Shown here: positions 28,282 through 36,035 of the stretch, piece after piece
Position numbering within the stretch: position 1 is the stretch's first letter
How the letters are laid out: each line of letters starts with the position of its first letter
NCBI GenBank assembly: GCA_030680805.1
Contig: JAUXUK010000086.1
Span: 1 to 40,968, forward strand
Origin: Sulfuritalea sp.
GTDB taxonomy: Bacteria > Pseudomonadota > Gammaproteobacteria > Burkholderiales > Rhodocyclaceae
Reading direction: 5' to 3'
Length of the DNA stretch: 40,968 bases
Notes under the pieces: model-generated
Databases searched by the model: none
Told to the model about the DNA's origin: nothing
The model's input: the letters and a program-made list of their open reading frames with translations, nothing else
Translations under genes and position numbers: made by a program

Positions 28282-29040
28282 GTGCATGCAAACGTCAAAC
28301 AGAATGTGATTCCGATCACCGCTCCGGGACTCAAGGTCGCCTGCTCGCAGTGCAACCTGCGTGAGTTGTGCCTGCCCTTCGGCCTTTCCGAAAACGACAT
28401 GGGCCGGCTCGACACCCTGATCGGCGGTGGACGCAAATTGAAACGCGGCCAGCACCTGTATCGTGCCGGCGACGCGTTCGAGTCCATCTTCGCCGTCAAG
28501 GCCGGATTCTTCAAGACCGATGTGCTGACCGAAGACGGGCGGGATCAGGTCACCGGTTTCCAGATGGCCGGCGAAATCCTGGGCATGGACGGCATCAGCA
28601 CCGAGGTCCATTCCTGCAATGCGGTGGCGCTCGAAGACAGCGAAGTCTGCCTGATTCCGTTCACCGAGTTGGAGATGCTTTCCAGCGAAATTCACTCCCT
28701 GCAGCATCATTTGCACAAGGTCATGAGCCGCGAGATCGTGCGCGACCATGGCGTGATGATGCTGCTTGGCACCATGCGGGCGGAAGAGCGACTGGCGGCT
28801 TTCCTGCTGAATCTTTCGCAGCGCTTTACCGCTCGCGGTTATTCGCCGGCCGAATTTCACCTGCGCATGACGCGCGAGGAAATCGGCTCCTATCTCGGTC
28901 TGAAGCTGGAAACCGTGAGCCGCGCCTTCTCCCGCTTTCAGGACGACGGCCTGATCTCGGTGCAGCAGAAGCACATCCGGATTCTCGATATCCTGCGGAT
29001 GAAGGCCCTGTTGGCCCCGCCCGACGGCCGAATCGGCTAG
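28282..29040 (+). CDS. fnr: FNR-type oxygen-sensing regulator
   Basis: Crp/FNR-family regulator of 252 residues with a [4Fe-4S] sensor: cysteines C21, C24 and C30 in ACSQCNLRELCLP and C112 in VHSCNAV. The C-terminal HTH reads TREEIGSYLGLKLETVSRAF, with the E-xx-SR recognition helix that reads TTGAT half-sites. The start is a GTG at 28282; nearby ATGs are out of frame and the next internal Met is after the cysteines. Divergent hemN shares its FNR box. The stop codon TAG lies inside the CTAG that borders the second MITE-like element. Confidence 0.94.
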   Translation: MHANVKQNVIPITAPGLKVACSQCNLRELCLPFGLSENDMGRLDTLIGGGRKLKRGQHLYRAGDAFESIFAVKAGFFKTDVLTEDGRDQVTGFQMAGEILGMDGISTEVHSCNAVALEDSEVCLIPFTELEMLSSEIHSLQHHLHKVMSREIVRDHGVMMLLGTMRAEERLAAFLLNLSQRFTARGYSPAEFHLRMTREEIGSYLGLKLETVSRAFSRFQDDGLISVQQKHIRILDILRMKALLAPPDGRIG

Positions 29041-29154
29041 GGAAACGCTGAATAAGTCGTCACACCGGCGAAAGCCGGTGTCCAGTGCCTTGATTCTTCT
29101 GGATTCCGGCTTCCGCCGGAATGACAATTCGACACTTGATCAGTAGTTCCCTAG
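29037..29154. mobile_element. MITE-like repeat, copy 2 (118 bp including CTAG ends)
   Basis: Second copy of the element seen at 5526-5643, the same 118-base length. The flanks are CTAG (29037-29040) and CTAG (29151-29154), fitting a 4-bp target duplication. The inner ends are GGAAACGCTGAATAAGT and, on the other strand, GGAACTACTGATCAAGT (12 of 17 match), resembling IS5-family termini as I remember them. Two perfect 8-bp hairpins lie at 29062-29081 and 29103-29122. The left CTAG carries the fnr stop codon and the right one, on the minus strand, the sirB stop. No transposase is encoded, so mobility would need one in trans. It may also work as a bidirectional terminator. Confidence 0.8.
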
Positions 29155-29540
29155 AGCACTCCCGCCAGAAAGCCCGCCGGCTGGCGCGTCAGGGCCACCG
29201 ACACGATCCAGCCAAATACCGCCAGTGCGGCCAGCCAGCAGACGATGCGCGTCATTGGCGAACTCCCCTCCCGTAGCGCCAGCGAACCCAGGATGATGTA
29301 GGCAATCACACCCAGCACCTTCGCCGTGACCCAGCCGGCGACGAAGGGATATTGATCCGACATCACCGCCAGCGACAAGGCCGCCGCCAGCAGAATGGTG
29401 TCGTTGATGTGGGGCAGCACCTTGATCCAGCGCGCCTTCATCAGAGGCGAGTCACGCATCAGCAGCAGGCCGCGCAGGAAGAAGCCCGCAAGACTCAAAC
29501 TCACGCTGAAGAGGTGCACGTACTTGACCAGGGCATACAT
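29151..29540 (-). CDS. SirB-family membrane protein
   Basis: Inner-membrane protein of 129 residues with four hydrophobic segments, matching the SirB family (MYALVKYVHLFSVSLSLAGF, then WIKVLPHINDTILLAAALSL). The biochemical function of the family is unknown; the invasion-regulator name comes from Salmonella. The ATG at 29540 gives the family N-terminus; the frame continues upstream into nnrS. It starts five bases after the nnrS stop, so it is the second gene of that operon. Its stop codon is in the CTAG bordering the MITE-like element. Confidence 0.88.
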   Translation of the reverse strand: MYALVKYVHLFSVSLSLAGFFLRGLLLMRDSPLMKARWIKVLPHINDTILLAAALSLAVMSDQYPFVAGWVTAKVLGVIAYIILGSLALREGSSPMTRIVCWLAALAVFGWIVSVALTRQPAGFLAGVL

Positions 29541-29545
29541 TGTCG

Positions 29546-30760
29546 CTAGCCCGGCTTCCCATCCGCGCGCGGGCGCCAGAAGGCTGGCGCAAAGCGGCCG
29601 GCCCACACAGCGAAGGCGCCCAGCCACAACGCTGACGACAACCACATCAAGGGGTACGCACCGGGCAGTGCCGGCCATTCACTGACAACGCGCATGATCG
29701 CCGCCGCCTGCATCATGCAGAATGCCCACCACATCGCATTGTCGGCCGCCACCGGCCGGCCGGAATGCCCCATCGTTACCCGCGACGCCATGCCGAGCAG
29801 CATCGAGGCAAAGAAACCGAGCGTCAGCGCATGCAGTGGCGCCTGGCCAAGAAAACCCGGAAGCACACCGCGCACCACGCTCTGCAGGGCGAACAGGGCA
29901 AATGCCACGCCCAGCCAGGCGAAGGCGAGATGCAGGACTGCCAGCATCCGGTTCTGCATGGCTGCGCGACTCCACCAGAGCGATGTCAAACGCGCCGCGA
30001 CGAACATGGCCGGCAAGTCGGCCAGCCAGAGCCATTGCGGCTGCTCGAGGAACGTCAGCATGCCGTGCGCCAGGCCAAGCCCCAGCAGCGCGCGCAATGC
30101 CCATGCGGGACGACGAAGCACATAGCCGGGTACCGCCGAAGAGGTGAAGAAGGGCAACATGCGATGCGCCACGGTGAGAAACACCGGCAGCAGGAAACCC
30201 CAAACTGCCAATGAAGTTCCAAGCCGCGCCCATAGCGGCGCTCCGCCCGCGGCAAAGGCCCCGAAGGCGCCCAGCCCCGCAGCCCCAAGCCAGGCAGCCA
30301 ACGCAACGAACGCAATGTGTTCGCGATCCGTCGCCCGATGACGGGCAATCCGGGTCAGGGTCAAGGCCACCGCCATCCAGCCACCCACAGCCAGTGCGAG
30401 GCCGGCAACCAGCAACCGCGGCAGCAACAGCGCCGCCCAGACCAGCAGCCAGCCACTGGCCAACAGGAAGAAGGCAGGCAGAAAATCACGCGGGGACAGT
30501 TCGCCCGCCCCCTGCCAGCGCGGCCCGGCCGTAAGGATGAAGCCGAAAATGAACAAGGGAAGCACGCCGCAGGAAATCAGCAGCGCGTGCAGCACGGATG
30601 GCGGAAACAAGGCCAGCAAAGGCCAGGATGGAACAGTCCATAAACCGGCGTAGCGCCCGCCCATTTCGAACGACCAGAAGGCCATTGTCGCCAATGCCTG
30701 AACGGTACCCGCCAGAAACATCACGCGGTGCGGTGCGGCGAAGAATATGGGCAGAGGCAT
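29546..30760 (-). CDS. nnrS: NnrS family haem/copper membrane protein
   Basis: Twelve-segment inner-membrane protein of 404 residues of the NnrS family, haem- and copper-containing proteins linked to nitric oxide stress relief and denitrification. It begins MPLPIFFAAPHRVMFLAGTVQ, the usual N-terminus, and contains the conserved ALTLGFFASMLLGMASRVTM and GHSGRP near the end. The frame can be extended to 30952 but would then overlap the divergent regulator; ATG at 30760 fits homologues. Forms an operon with sirB and is divergent from the DNR-like regulator, 61 bases apart. Confidence 0.93.
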   Translation of the reverse strand: MPLPIFFAAPHRVMFLAGTVQALATMAFWSFEMGGRYAGLWTVPSWPLLALFPPSVLHALLISCGVLPLFIFGFILTAGPRWQGAGELSPRDFLPAFFLLASGWLLVWAALLLPRLLVAGLALAVGGWMAVALTLTRIARHRATDREHIAFVALAAWLGAAGLGAFGAFAAGGAPLWARLGTSLAVWGFLLPVFLTVAHRMLPFFTSSAVPGYVLRRPAWALRALLGLGLAHGMLTFLEQPQWLWLADLPAMFVAARLTSLWWSRAAMQNRMLAVLHLAFAWLGVAFALFALQSVVRGVLPGFLGQAPLHALTLGFFASMLLGMASRVTMGHSGRPVAADNAMWWAFCMMQAAAIMRVVSEWPALPGAYPLMWLSSALWLGAFAVWAGRFAPAFWRPRADGKPG

Positions 30761-30821
30761 CAGAACTATCGCTGCGGGGGCGATGCGTGGTAAGGTTCTA
30801 CGATAAACATAGAGTACCCTC

Positions 30822-31529
30822 ATGCAAGAGACCATGCACGAAACCAAGCTCGACATTCCCCAGATTCTTTCCCGCCTGCCGCTGTTCCAGGAACTTGCTC
30901 CCGAACAGATCGCCGCACTCGAATCGGCGTGTCGCGAGCGCCGACTTGCCAAAGGCGAGATGCTGTTTCAGAAGGGCGATTTGCCGAAAGGTTTTTTCGT
31001 CGTCGTCTTCGGCCAGATCAAGCTGGCCTTCCCGTCTTCGCAGGGCAATGAAAAAGTGGTGCAGATTCTGGGCCCGCGCCAGAGCTTTGGCGAGGCGGTG
31101 ATGTTTCTCGATCGCCCCTGTCCGGTATTTGCCGAAGGTCTGGCAGACAGCCTGCTGCTGCATATCGGCAACACTCCCGTGTTCGAACTTCTGGAGCGCG
31201 ACCCGCTGTTCGCCCGGCGCATGCTCGCGGGACTTTCGATGCGGCTGCATTCGCTGGTGGAGGACGTCGAAACTTACTCCTTGCGCTCCTCGGCGCAGCG
31301 CGTGGTCGGCTATCTGCTGCAGCATTGCCCGCAGCAAGAGGGGCCCTGCGAGGGCTCGTTCGAAATATCGCTGCCGACCTCGAAGCAGGTCATCGCCTCG
31401 CGCCTGAACCTGACGCCGGAAACGCTCTCGCGAATCTTTCACGATCTCTCGGCCAACGGGCTGATTAGTGTGAGCGGAAAACAAATCACCATCAACGATG
31501 TAAAGCGGCTGCGCGAATTTGATCTCTGA
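30822..31529 (+). CDS. DNR-like Crp/FNR family regulator
   Basis: Regulator of 235 residues with an N-terminal cyclic-nucleotide-like sensor fold (LFQELAPEQIAALESACRER) and a C-terminal HTH (SKQVIASRLNLTPETLSRIF). No N-terminal cysteine cluster is present, which separates it from FNR and places it with DNR/NnrR regulators that sense NO through haem. The SR recognition helix predicts FNR-like TTGAT half-sites. ATG at 30822 has no clear ribosome site; a second ATG four codons on (30834) follows AAGAG and is a fair alternative. It lies between two NnrS-type genes. It overlaps the convergent downstream gene by 38 bases. Confidence 0.88.
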   Translation: MQETMHETKLDIPQILSRLPLFQELAPEQIAALESACRERRLAKGEMLFQKGDLPKGFFVVVFGQIKLAFPSSQGNEKVVQILGPRQSFGEAVMFLDRPCPVFAEGLADSLLLHIGNTPVFELLERDPLFARRMLAGLSMRLHSLVEDVETYSLRSSAQRVVGYLLQHCPQQEGPCEGSFEISLPTSKQVIASRLNLTPETLSRIFHDLSANGLISVSGKQITINDVKRLREFDL

Positions 31530-32787
31530 AGCGCTGGTAGCGCCGGAGTGCCCCCACCAGATTCCAGCCCAGCCAGGCGAATGACGCGGCCAGTGCCAGG
31601 CCTGCCAACCGGGTCAACCCGGGCTGCCAGACCGCGGCGAGCAGCAGCACAACGGCAAGTACATGCAGACGCAGCTGACCGGTCATGGCCTCGGCCGGAA
31701 TCATCTTTTTCATGTTCGGCACGGCAGACAAGGGCGCGCCCAGGCGCTGCAGGTGCAGCCAGTTGAGGAATGGCACGATCTTGTACATCATGCCGGTGAT
31801 GGCCGGCACGAATACCCCGGCGAAAGCCAGCACGCCCAGCCAGATCATGAATCGGGGATCGGCACCAATCTCCGGACGCAGCACCAGCACACTCGCAGAA
31901 GCAGCGAATGCGAGCAGGGCCAACATCGCAACACGAAAGTAGATGGATGTCGCGTCATGGATTTTCCTGCGGCGCGTGTACTGCAGCCACAAGGTGATTC
32001 CCGCATAGGCCGATGCCAGCAGGAGCAGCGGCAGCGCGATAGCCAGCGACCACCGCACATCGCCGAAGAAGATCTGCGATGACCAGGCCAGCAGCAACAG
32101 CAGCAGCAACGGGCCGAACCAGCGGGCGAACGACGCCGGATAGGGTCGCGTCAGCTGAAACATCGGCACCACGTGGTAAGACACGCCGGCCAGCAGCATC
32201 AGCGACCAGCCACCGAGGCCCCACGCCAGATGGATGTTGGTCAGTTCGACAATAGGCACCGGTAGTCCATACGCCAACGCTTCGGCCAGAAGCGAGCCCA
32301 GCAGCACGGTAACCGCCAAGCCCCCGATCGCCATGCGCATCGCCCACAAAGTTGTGCCGGTGGCCGGTGTTCGCCATAGCGCCAGTGCAACCGCCACAAC
32401 AAAGCCGCCCAGCGCCAGCAGAAACAGGGGAACCGCAGCGGACAGCAGCACGGGGCGGCCGAACAGCATGCCCGCGACCAGCAGCAGCGTGGCCAACAAC
32501 AGTACCGGTTGCACCGTATTGGCGACCAGTTTCGGACGCCAGACATTGCCGCCCACCGCCACGGCGATGAACTGAAACAGCGCCCCGCACATGGCTTGGA
32601 GCATGAAGCCGAGGGCGATCAGATGGGTCAGCGCCAGCGCCTCCGGCGTCCACCTTGAAGCAAAGGCGTCTGCGCCCGACCATGCCAGAAGAATTCCGGC
32701 CAACACCCCAAACCAGGGCGCCACCAGGAAAAAGCGGTACGGCACCGAAATCGGTGGTGCCTGATCGAAGGAAAGGCTGGGGTGCAT
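31492..32787 (-). CDS. NnrS-like polytopic membrane protein
   Basis: Inner-membrane protein of 431 residues with about twelve hydrophobic segments. Conserved-looking His motifs, LALTHLIALGFMLQAMCGALFQ, NIHLAWGLGGW, GVSYHVVPMFQLTRPYP and MMYKIVPFLNWLHLQ, resemble NnrS and haem-copper oxidase subunit I relatives seen in denitrification loci, so haem binding is likely. I chose ATG 32787; the open frame runs upstream through the DUF2249 gene but without homology. It is the last of an operon with hemerythrin and DUF2249 genes and its 3' end overlaps the DNR-like gene, tail to tail. Specific function unknown. Confidence 0.8.
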   Translation of the reverse strand: MHPSLSFDQAPPISVPYRFFLVAPWFGVLAGILLAWSGADAFASRWTPEALALTHLIALGFMLQAMCGALFQFIAVAVGGNVWRPKLVANTVQPVLLLATLLLVAGMLFGRPVLLSAAVPLFLLALGGFVVAVALALWRTPATGTTLWAMRMAIGGLAVTVLLGSLLAEALAYGLPVPIVELTNIHLAWGLGGWSLMLLAGVSYHVVPMFQLTRPYPASFARWFGPLLLLLLLAWSSQIFFGDVRWSLAIALPLLLLASAYAGITLWLQYTRRRKIHDATSIYFRVAMLALLAFAASASVLVLRPEIGADPRFMIWLGVLAFAGVFVPAITGMMYKIVPFLNWLHLQRLGAPLSAVPNMKKMIPAEAMTGQLRLHVLAVVLLLAAVWQPGLTRLAGLALAASFAWLGWNLVGALRRYQRFRDQIRAAALHR

Positions 32788-32801
32788 CCGATCGGCGTCA
32801 A

Positions 32802-33026
32802 TCAAGCAGGAAGCTTGTGAATCCGGATCTCGCGCGTTCCGTCGGGGCGAAGGTTTTCGCTCCAGGCGTAGCCATTTTTTCTCAGGATGTTGAACAACGG
32901 ATGCGGCTGGCAATACAGCAGCAACAGCAGTTCATCGCCATCGGCAAGCGTATCCAGCGCCTCCAGGGTCCGCTCCATCGGCTCCGGCGGCTGCAGTTCG
33001 CGGCCATCGATTACATGCTCGCTCAT
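32802..33026 (-). CDS. DUF2249 domain protein
   Basis: Product of 74 residues with the DUF2249 pattern: DGRELQPPEPMERTLEALD, LLLLLYCQPHPLFNILRKNG. The fold is TusA-like (beta-alpha), but the sulfur-carrier cysteine of TusA is not at the usual place. Such proteins are common in NO and denitrification clusters and often adjoin hemerythrins; function unknown. The start overlaps the hemerythrin stop by four bases (ATGA), so translation is coupled. Confidence 0.9.
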   Translation of the reverse strand: MSEHVIDGRELQPPEPMERTLEALDTLADGDELLLLLYCQPHPLFNILRKNGYAWSENLRPDGTREIRIHKLPA

Positions 33027-33460
33027 GACGGGTTCAATCTCGCGACCAGGGAAGCGCCGACATCCGACGCACCCAATGCGTTATCGCACATCGGATACAG
33101 GATGTTTTCCTCCTTCATGTTGTGCTGCTGCATGAGGATGAGCAAGGTCTCTGCCGCGCCACCGAACGTATCGCCGTCGCGGGCCGCCAAAGCTCCCTGC
33201 ATCTGCGCCAGCAGGTCGCGCATCTGGCGATGCTCGCCGCGCATCACTTCGGTCGGACCGGAGGTCATTCCGGTAGCCGACTCAAAGGCCGGGAAGAGAA
33301 TCTCTTCCTCGCTCGTGAAATGGGTTTCGAGCTGATCGAGCAGAAGCGCGAAAGCCTTCCCGCCCGCATCCCAGTTTCCGTCGGCGCAGGCCTCCTCGGC
33401 GTCGGCAAACAATTCGTCGCAATGCTTGTGGTGCTGGAAAAGCGCGGTAGTGGTCGACAT
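33023..33460 (-). CDS. Hemerythrin-domain protein (NO/O2 binding, RIC-like context)
   Basis: Four-helix bundle of 145 residues with di-iron ligands HHKHCDELF, DQLETHFTSEEEILFP, GEHRQMRDLL and QQHNMKEENILYPM, the HHE pattern. It could bind O2 or NO, or help repair iron-sulfur clusters. ATG at 33460 has GGAG nine bases before it; an in-frame ATG at 33475 is possible. First gene of an operon with DUF2249 and the NnrS-like gene; an FNR-type box lies 58 bases upstream. Confidence 0.92.
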   Translation of the reverse strand: MSTTTALFQHHKHCDELFADAEEACADGNWDAGGKAFALLLDQLETHFTSEEEILFPAFESATGMTSGPTEVMRGEHRQMRDLLAQMQGALAARDGDTFGGAAETLLILMQQHNMKEENILYPMCDNALGASDVGASLVARLNPS

Positions 33461-33517
33461 GACGGCAAACTCCATCTGAACAGCCGTCGATTCTGCGTAC
33501 TGCCTCGCCCGACAACA

Positions 33518-33531
33518 TTGACCGCCATCAA
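33518..33531. promoter_or_regulatory. FNR/DNR box upstream of the hemerythrin operon
   Basis: TTGACCGCCATCAA fits TTGAT-N4-ATCAA at nine of ten positions, 58 bases before the hemerythrin start on the minus strand. Either FNR or the DNR-like protein of this window could use it. Confidence 0.7.
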
Positions 33532-33547
33532 GAGCACGGCATGTTCG

Positions 33548-33564
33548 TATTCAAAACTTGAATA
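33548..33564. promoter_or_regulatory. Perfect AT-rich palindrome between phaC and the hemerythrin operon
   Basis: TATTCAAAACTTGAATA is a perfect 7-3-7 inverted repeat in an otherwise GC-rich 214-base gap, 16 bases beyond the FNR-type box. It could be a regulator site or an upstream element; no poly-T follows, so a terminator is less likely. The rest of the gap up to 33674 shows no supported ORF. Confidence 0.45.
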
Positions 33565-33674
33565 ACCCTACCTTGAGCCGGGAGAAGCAGTCGACATGCC
33601 GTGGCCCTTCCTCAGCAAGACAGACCCCCGACGTCTTCAGCGCCTCGCTGGGCTCGCTCCATGCCGGCGTCGCT

Positions 33675-35405
33675 TCACGGCTCAAGCACATAGGTGCCCG
33701 GAGCATCCGCCAGAGCGGGGAATTTCGACGTCGCAACAGGGGGGGCTGCGACCAGCTTGCCGGACTGCGGCTTGAGCCAGGCCATCCAGTCTTCCCACCA
33801 GCTGCCGTTATGAAGGTCGGCCCGCTCGCGCCAGTCCTCCGGCGTATCGTATCGTTCGACGTTGGCCACGTGGTACTTCCGCTTGGGCGGACTGACCACC
33901 GGATTCACGATACCCAGAATATGGCCCGAACTCGAGAGCACATAGCGGCGTGAGCCGGCGACGAAGTTGTTGATGCGGAAGGTCTGGCGCCACGGCGCGA
34001 TGTGATCATCCTCGGCCGACACCGCATAGAGCGGCTGGTCGATCCGCCCGAGGTCGATGTTCTCACCGGCCAGCTTCAGCGCGTCCTTCTTGATGAGAAG
34101 GTTCTCGAGATACAAGTTGCGCAAGTACCAGCTGTGCATCGTCGCCGGCATCCGCGTCGCGTCCATGTTCCAGAACAGCACATCGAACGGCGGCGGCGCC
34201 TCGCCAAACAGGTAGCCGCGCACCACGTAATGCCAGACCAGGCTGTTGGACCGCAACAGGCGGAATGCAGACGCCATTTGCTTGCCATCGAGATAGCCCT
34301 TTTCGGCCATCGATTTTTCCAGGAACTTAATGCTGCTCTCGTCGAGGAACACTTCGATGTCGCCCGGCTTGTGATAATCCACCAGCGTGGTCAGCAGCGT
34401 AACCGATTCCACCGGCACGTCCTTCCTGGGGTAGCGTGCATTGGCCCACGCCATCCAGGTCGCCAATGCCGCACCGCCAATGCAGTAGCCGACGGCATGC
34501 ACCTTGGCCGAACCTGTAATTTCACGGGCGGTTTCGATGATCCGGCCGATACCCTCCGTCAGATAGTCATCGAAAGTCACATCGCGCATGTCCGCCGTCG
34601 GGTTCTTCCAGCTGGTGATATAGACGTCGTAGCCCTGATCGACGAGAAATTTCACCATGCTCTTCTTGGCGTTCAGATCGAGAATGTAGAACTTGTTGAT
34701 CCACGGCGTGACGATCACGATCGGCGTCTCGAAGACCTTTTCCCGGGTCGGCGTGTAGTGCACCACCTCCAGCAGGCGATTGCGAAACACTATCTTGCCC
34801 GGCGTGGTGCCCAGATCCTTGCCGACCACGAAGTCCGTTGGACGTGCCATCTGGACGTCACCTGCCTGAAAATCAGTCACGAAATTGTTGAAACCCTTGA
34901 GCAGGCTCTCGCCACGGGTTTCCATGGCCTTCTGCATGGCGGACGGATTGGTCAGCAGGAAGTTGGTCGGGGCCATGGCATTGAGCCATTTACGCCACCA
35001 GAACGCTGCACGACGCCGGTCGCGGTTGGAAAGGCCCGGCGTGTCGTAGAGCATGTCCTGCACCTGGTGAGTCATCATCAGGTACCACTCCTTGACGATG
35101 TCCCAGCTTGCCGATTCGCTCCAGATCGGATCGGCGAAGCGGGTGTCGTCCGGATTGGGCGACACGACATCCTTGCTTTGCATGCCCAGCGCGCGATGCC
35201 ATGAGTGTGTCTGCAACTCCCACAGCCTGGTCGAGAACTCGGTGAGCGTCTCCGACATCTCCTGGGGATGGGACAACCAGGCCAACTGCGCATGCATCAG
35301 CGGCGTTGCCATGCCGATCGGATCGATTTTGGCCTCGACCGCCTGATTCACGGCGCGCCACGCAGCCTGGGGGGTTGCCGGTGATTTGGGTTTGGTCGTA
35401 CTCAT
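33675..35405 (-). CDS. phaC: Class I polyhydroxyalkanoate synthase
   Basis: Polymerises (R)-3-hydroxyacyl-CoA into PHA storage granules. The 576-residue product has the lipase-like box with catalytic cysteine (VGYCIGG, C308), the acid in AVSAEDDHIAPW and the His in SSGHILGIVNP, plus PWINKFYILDL typical of PhaC. ATG at 35405 follows GGAG at good distance; a longer frame to 35471 lacks one. No phaA, phaB or phasin gene is adjacent. Divergent from uspA across a perfect FNR box, hinting that polymer synthesis is tied to low oxygen. Confidence 0.95.
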   Translation of the reverse strand: MSTTKPKSPATPQAAWRAVNQAVEAKIDPIGMATPLMHAQLAWLSHPQEMSETLTEFSTRLWELQTHSWHRALGMQSKDVVSPNPDDTRFADPIWSESASWDIVKEWYLMMTHQVQDMLYDTPGLSNRDRRRAAFWWRKWLNAMAPTNFLLTNPSAMQKAMETRGESLLKGFNNFVTDFQAGDVQMARPTDFVVGKDLGTTPGKIVFRNRLLEVVHYTPTREKVFETPIVIVTPWINKFYILDLNAKKSMVKFLVDQGYDVYITSWKNPTADMRDVTFDDYLTEGIGRIIETAREITGSAKVHAVGYCIGGAALATWMAWANARYPRKDVPVESVTLLTTLVDYHKPGDIEVFLDESSIKFLEKSMAEKGYLDGKQMASAFRLLRSNSLVWHYVVRGYLFGEAPPPFDVLFWNMDATRMPATMHSWYLRNLYLENLLIKKDALKLAGENIDLGRIDQPLYAVSAEDDHIAPWRQTFRINNFVAGSRRYVLSSSGHILGIVNPVVSPPKRKYHVANVERYDTPEDWRERADLHNGSWWEDWMAWLKPQSGKLVAAPPVATSKFPALADAPGTYVLEP

Positions 35406-35498
35406 GACAATTTCTCCACTCCGCGGGGTGGCGTATGGTCGAACCGCCACCATGCCGATATTGTGCCCCATGCCGCTCGGGTATAGTTCAGACTGCTA

Positions 35499-35512
35499 TT
35501 GATCTTGATCAA
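35499..35512. promoter_or_regulatory. Perfect FNR box between phaC and uspA
   Basis: TTGATCTTGATCAA is an exact FNR consensus palindrome. Its centre lies about 62 bases before the uspA start and 100 before the phaC start. Placement near -41.5 for a uspA transcript starting about 20 bases before the gene would make it a class II activator site. Confidence 0.85.
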
Positions 35513-35567
35513 CGCCGGTGCTGTTTAGTGCGTTAAGCTCAACTACCCTTTCGGAGGATGAAATCCC

Positions 35568-36011
35568 ATGTTCAAGCACATACTTGTACCCACCGACGGA
35601 TCGCAACTCTCGTCCGACACATCACGACGCGCGATCGCTTTTGCCAAGGAAACCGGGGCAAAGGTGACGTTCTTCTTCGCCAAACCCGATTACCCGGTGG
35701 CCTTTTACGGGGAAGGCGCGCTGATCGACCCCACCACACCCGACAAGTTTGCGGAAATGGCCGAGCAGCAGGCCAAGGAAATCCTTGCCGCGAATGAAGC
35801 GGCAGCCAAGGCCGAAGGCGTCGTCAGCGCTGGTGTGAGTTCCGTCAGCGATATCCCCTACGAGGCGATCATTGCGGCGGCCGAACAGGCCGGCGCCGAT
35901 TTGATTTTCATGGCGTCGCACGGCAGGCGTGGCATCAGCGGTCTGCTCCTCGGTTCGGAAACGCAGAAGGTCCTGACGCATTCCAAAATTCCGGTGCTGG
36001 TCTACCGCTGA
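35568..36011 (+). CDS. uspA: Universal stress protein A family
   Basis: Product of 147 residues with the UspA fold: MFKHILVPTDGSQLSSDT at the N-terminus and the ATP-binding GRRGISGLLLGSETQKVL near the end, so the ATP-binding subfamily. Usp genes under FNR control are common in anaerobic survival regulons, and a perfect FNR box stands upstream. TCGGAGGAT lies before the ATG. A hemerythrin gene follows after 24 bases, likely co-transcribed. Confidence 0.93.
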   Translation: MFKHILVPTDGSQLSSDTSRRAIAFAKETGAKVTFFFAKPDYPVAFYGEGALIDPTTPDKFAEMAEQQAKEILAANEAAAKAEGVVSAGVSSVSDIPYEAIIAAAEQAGADLIFMASHGRRGISGLLLGSETQKVLTHSKIPVLVYR

Positions 36012-36035
36012 TCCGGATCAGGTTCGGGGCGAGCC

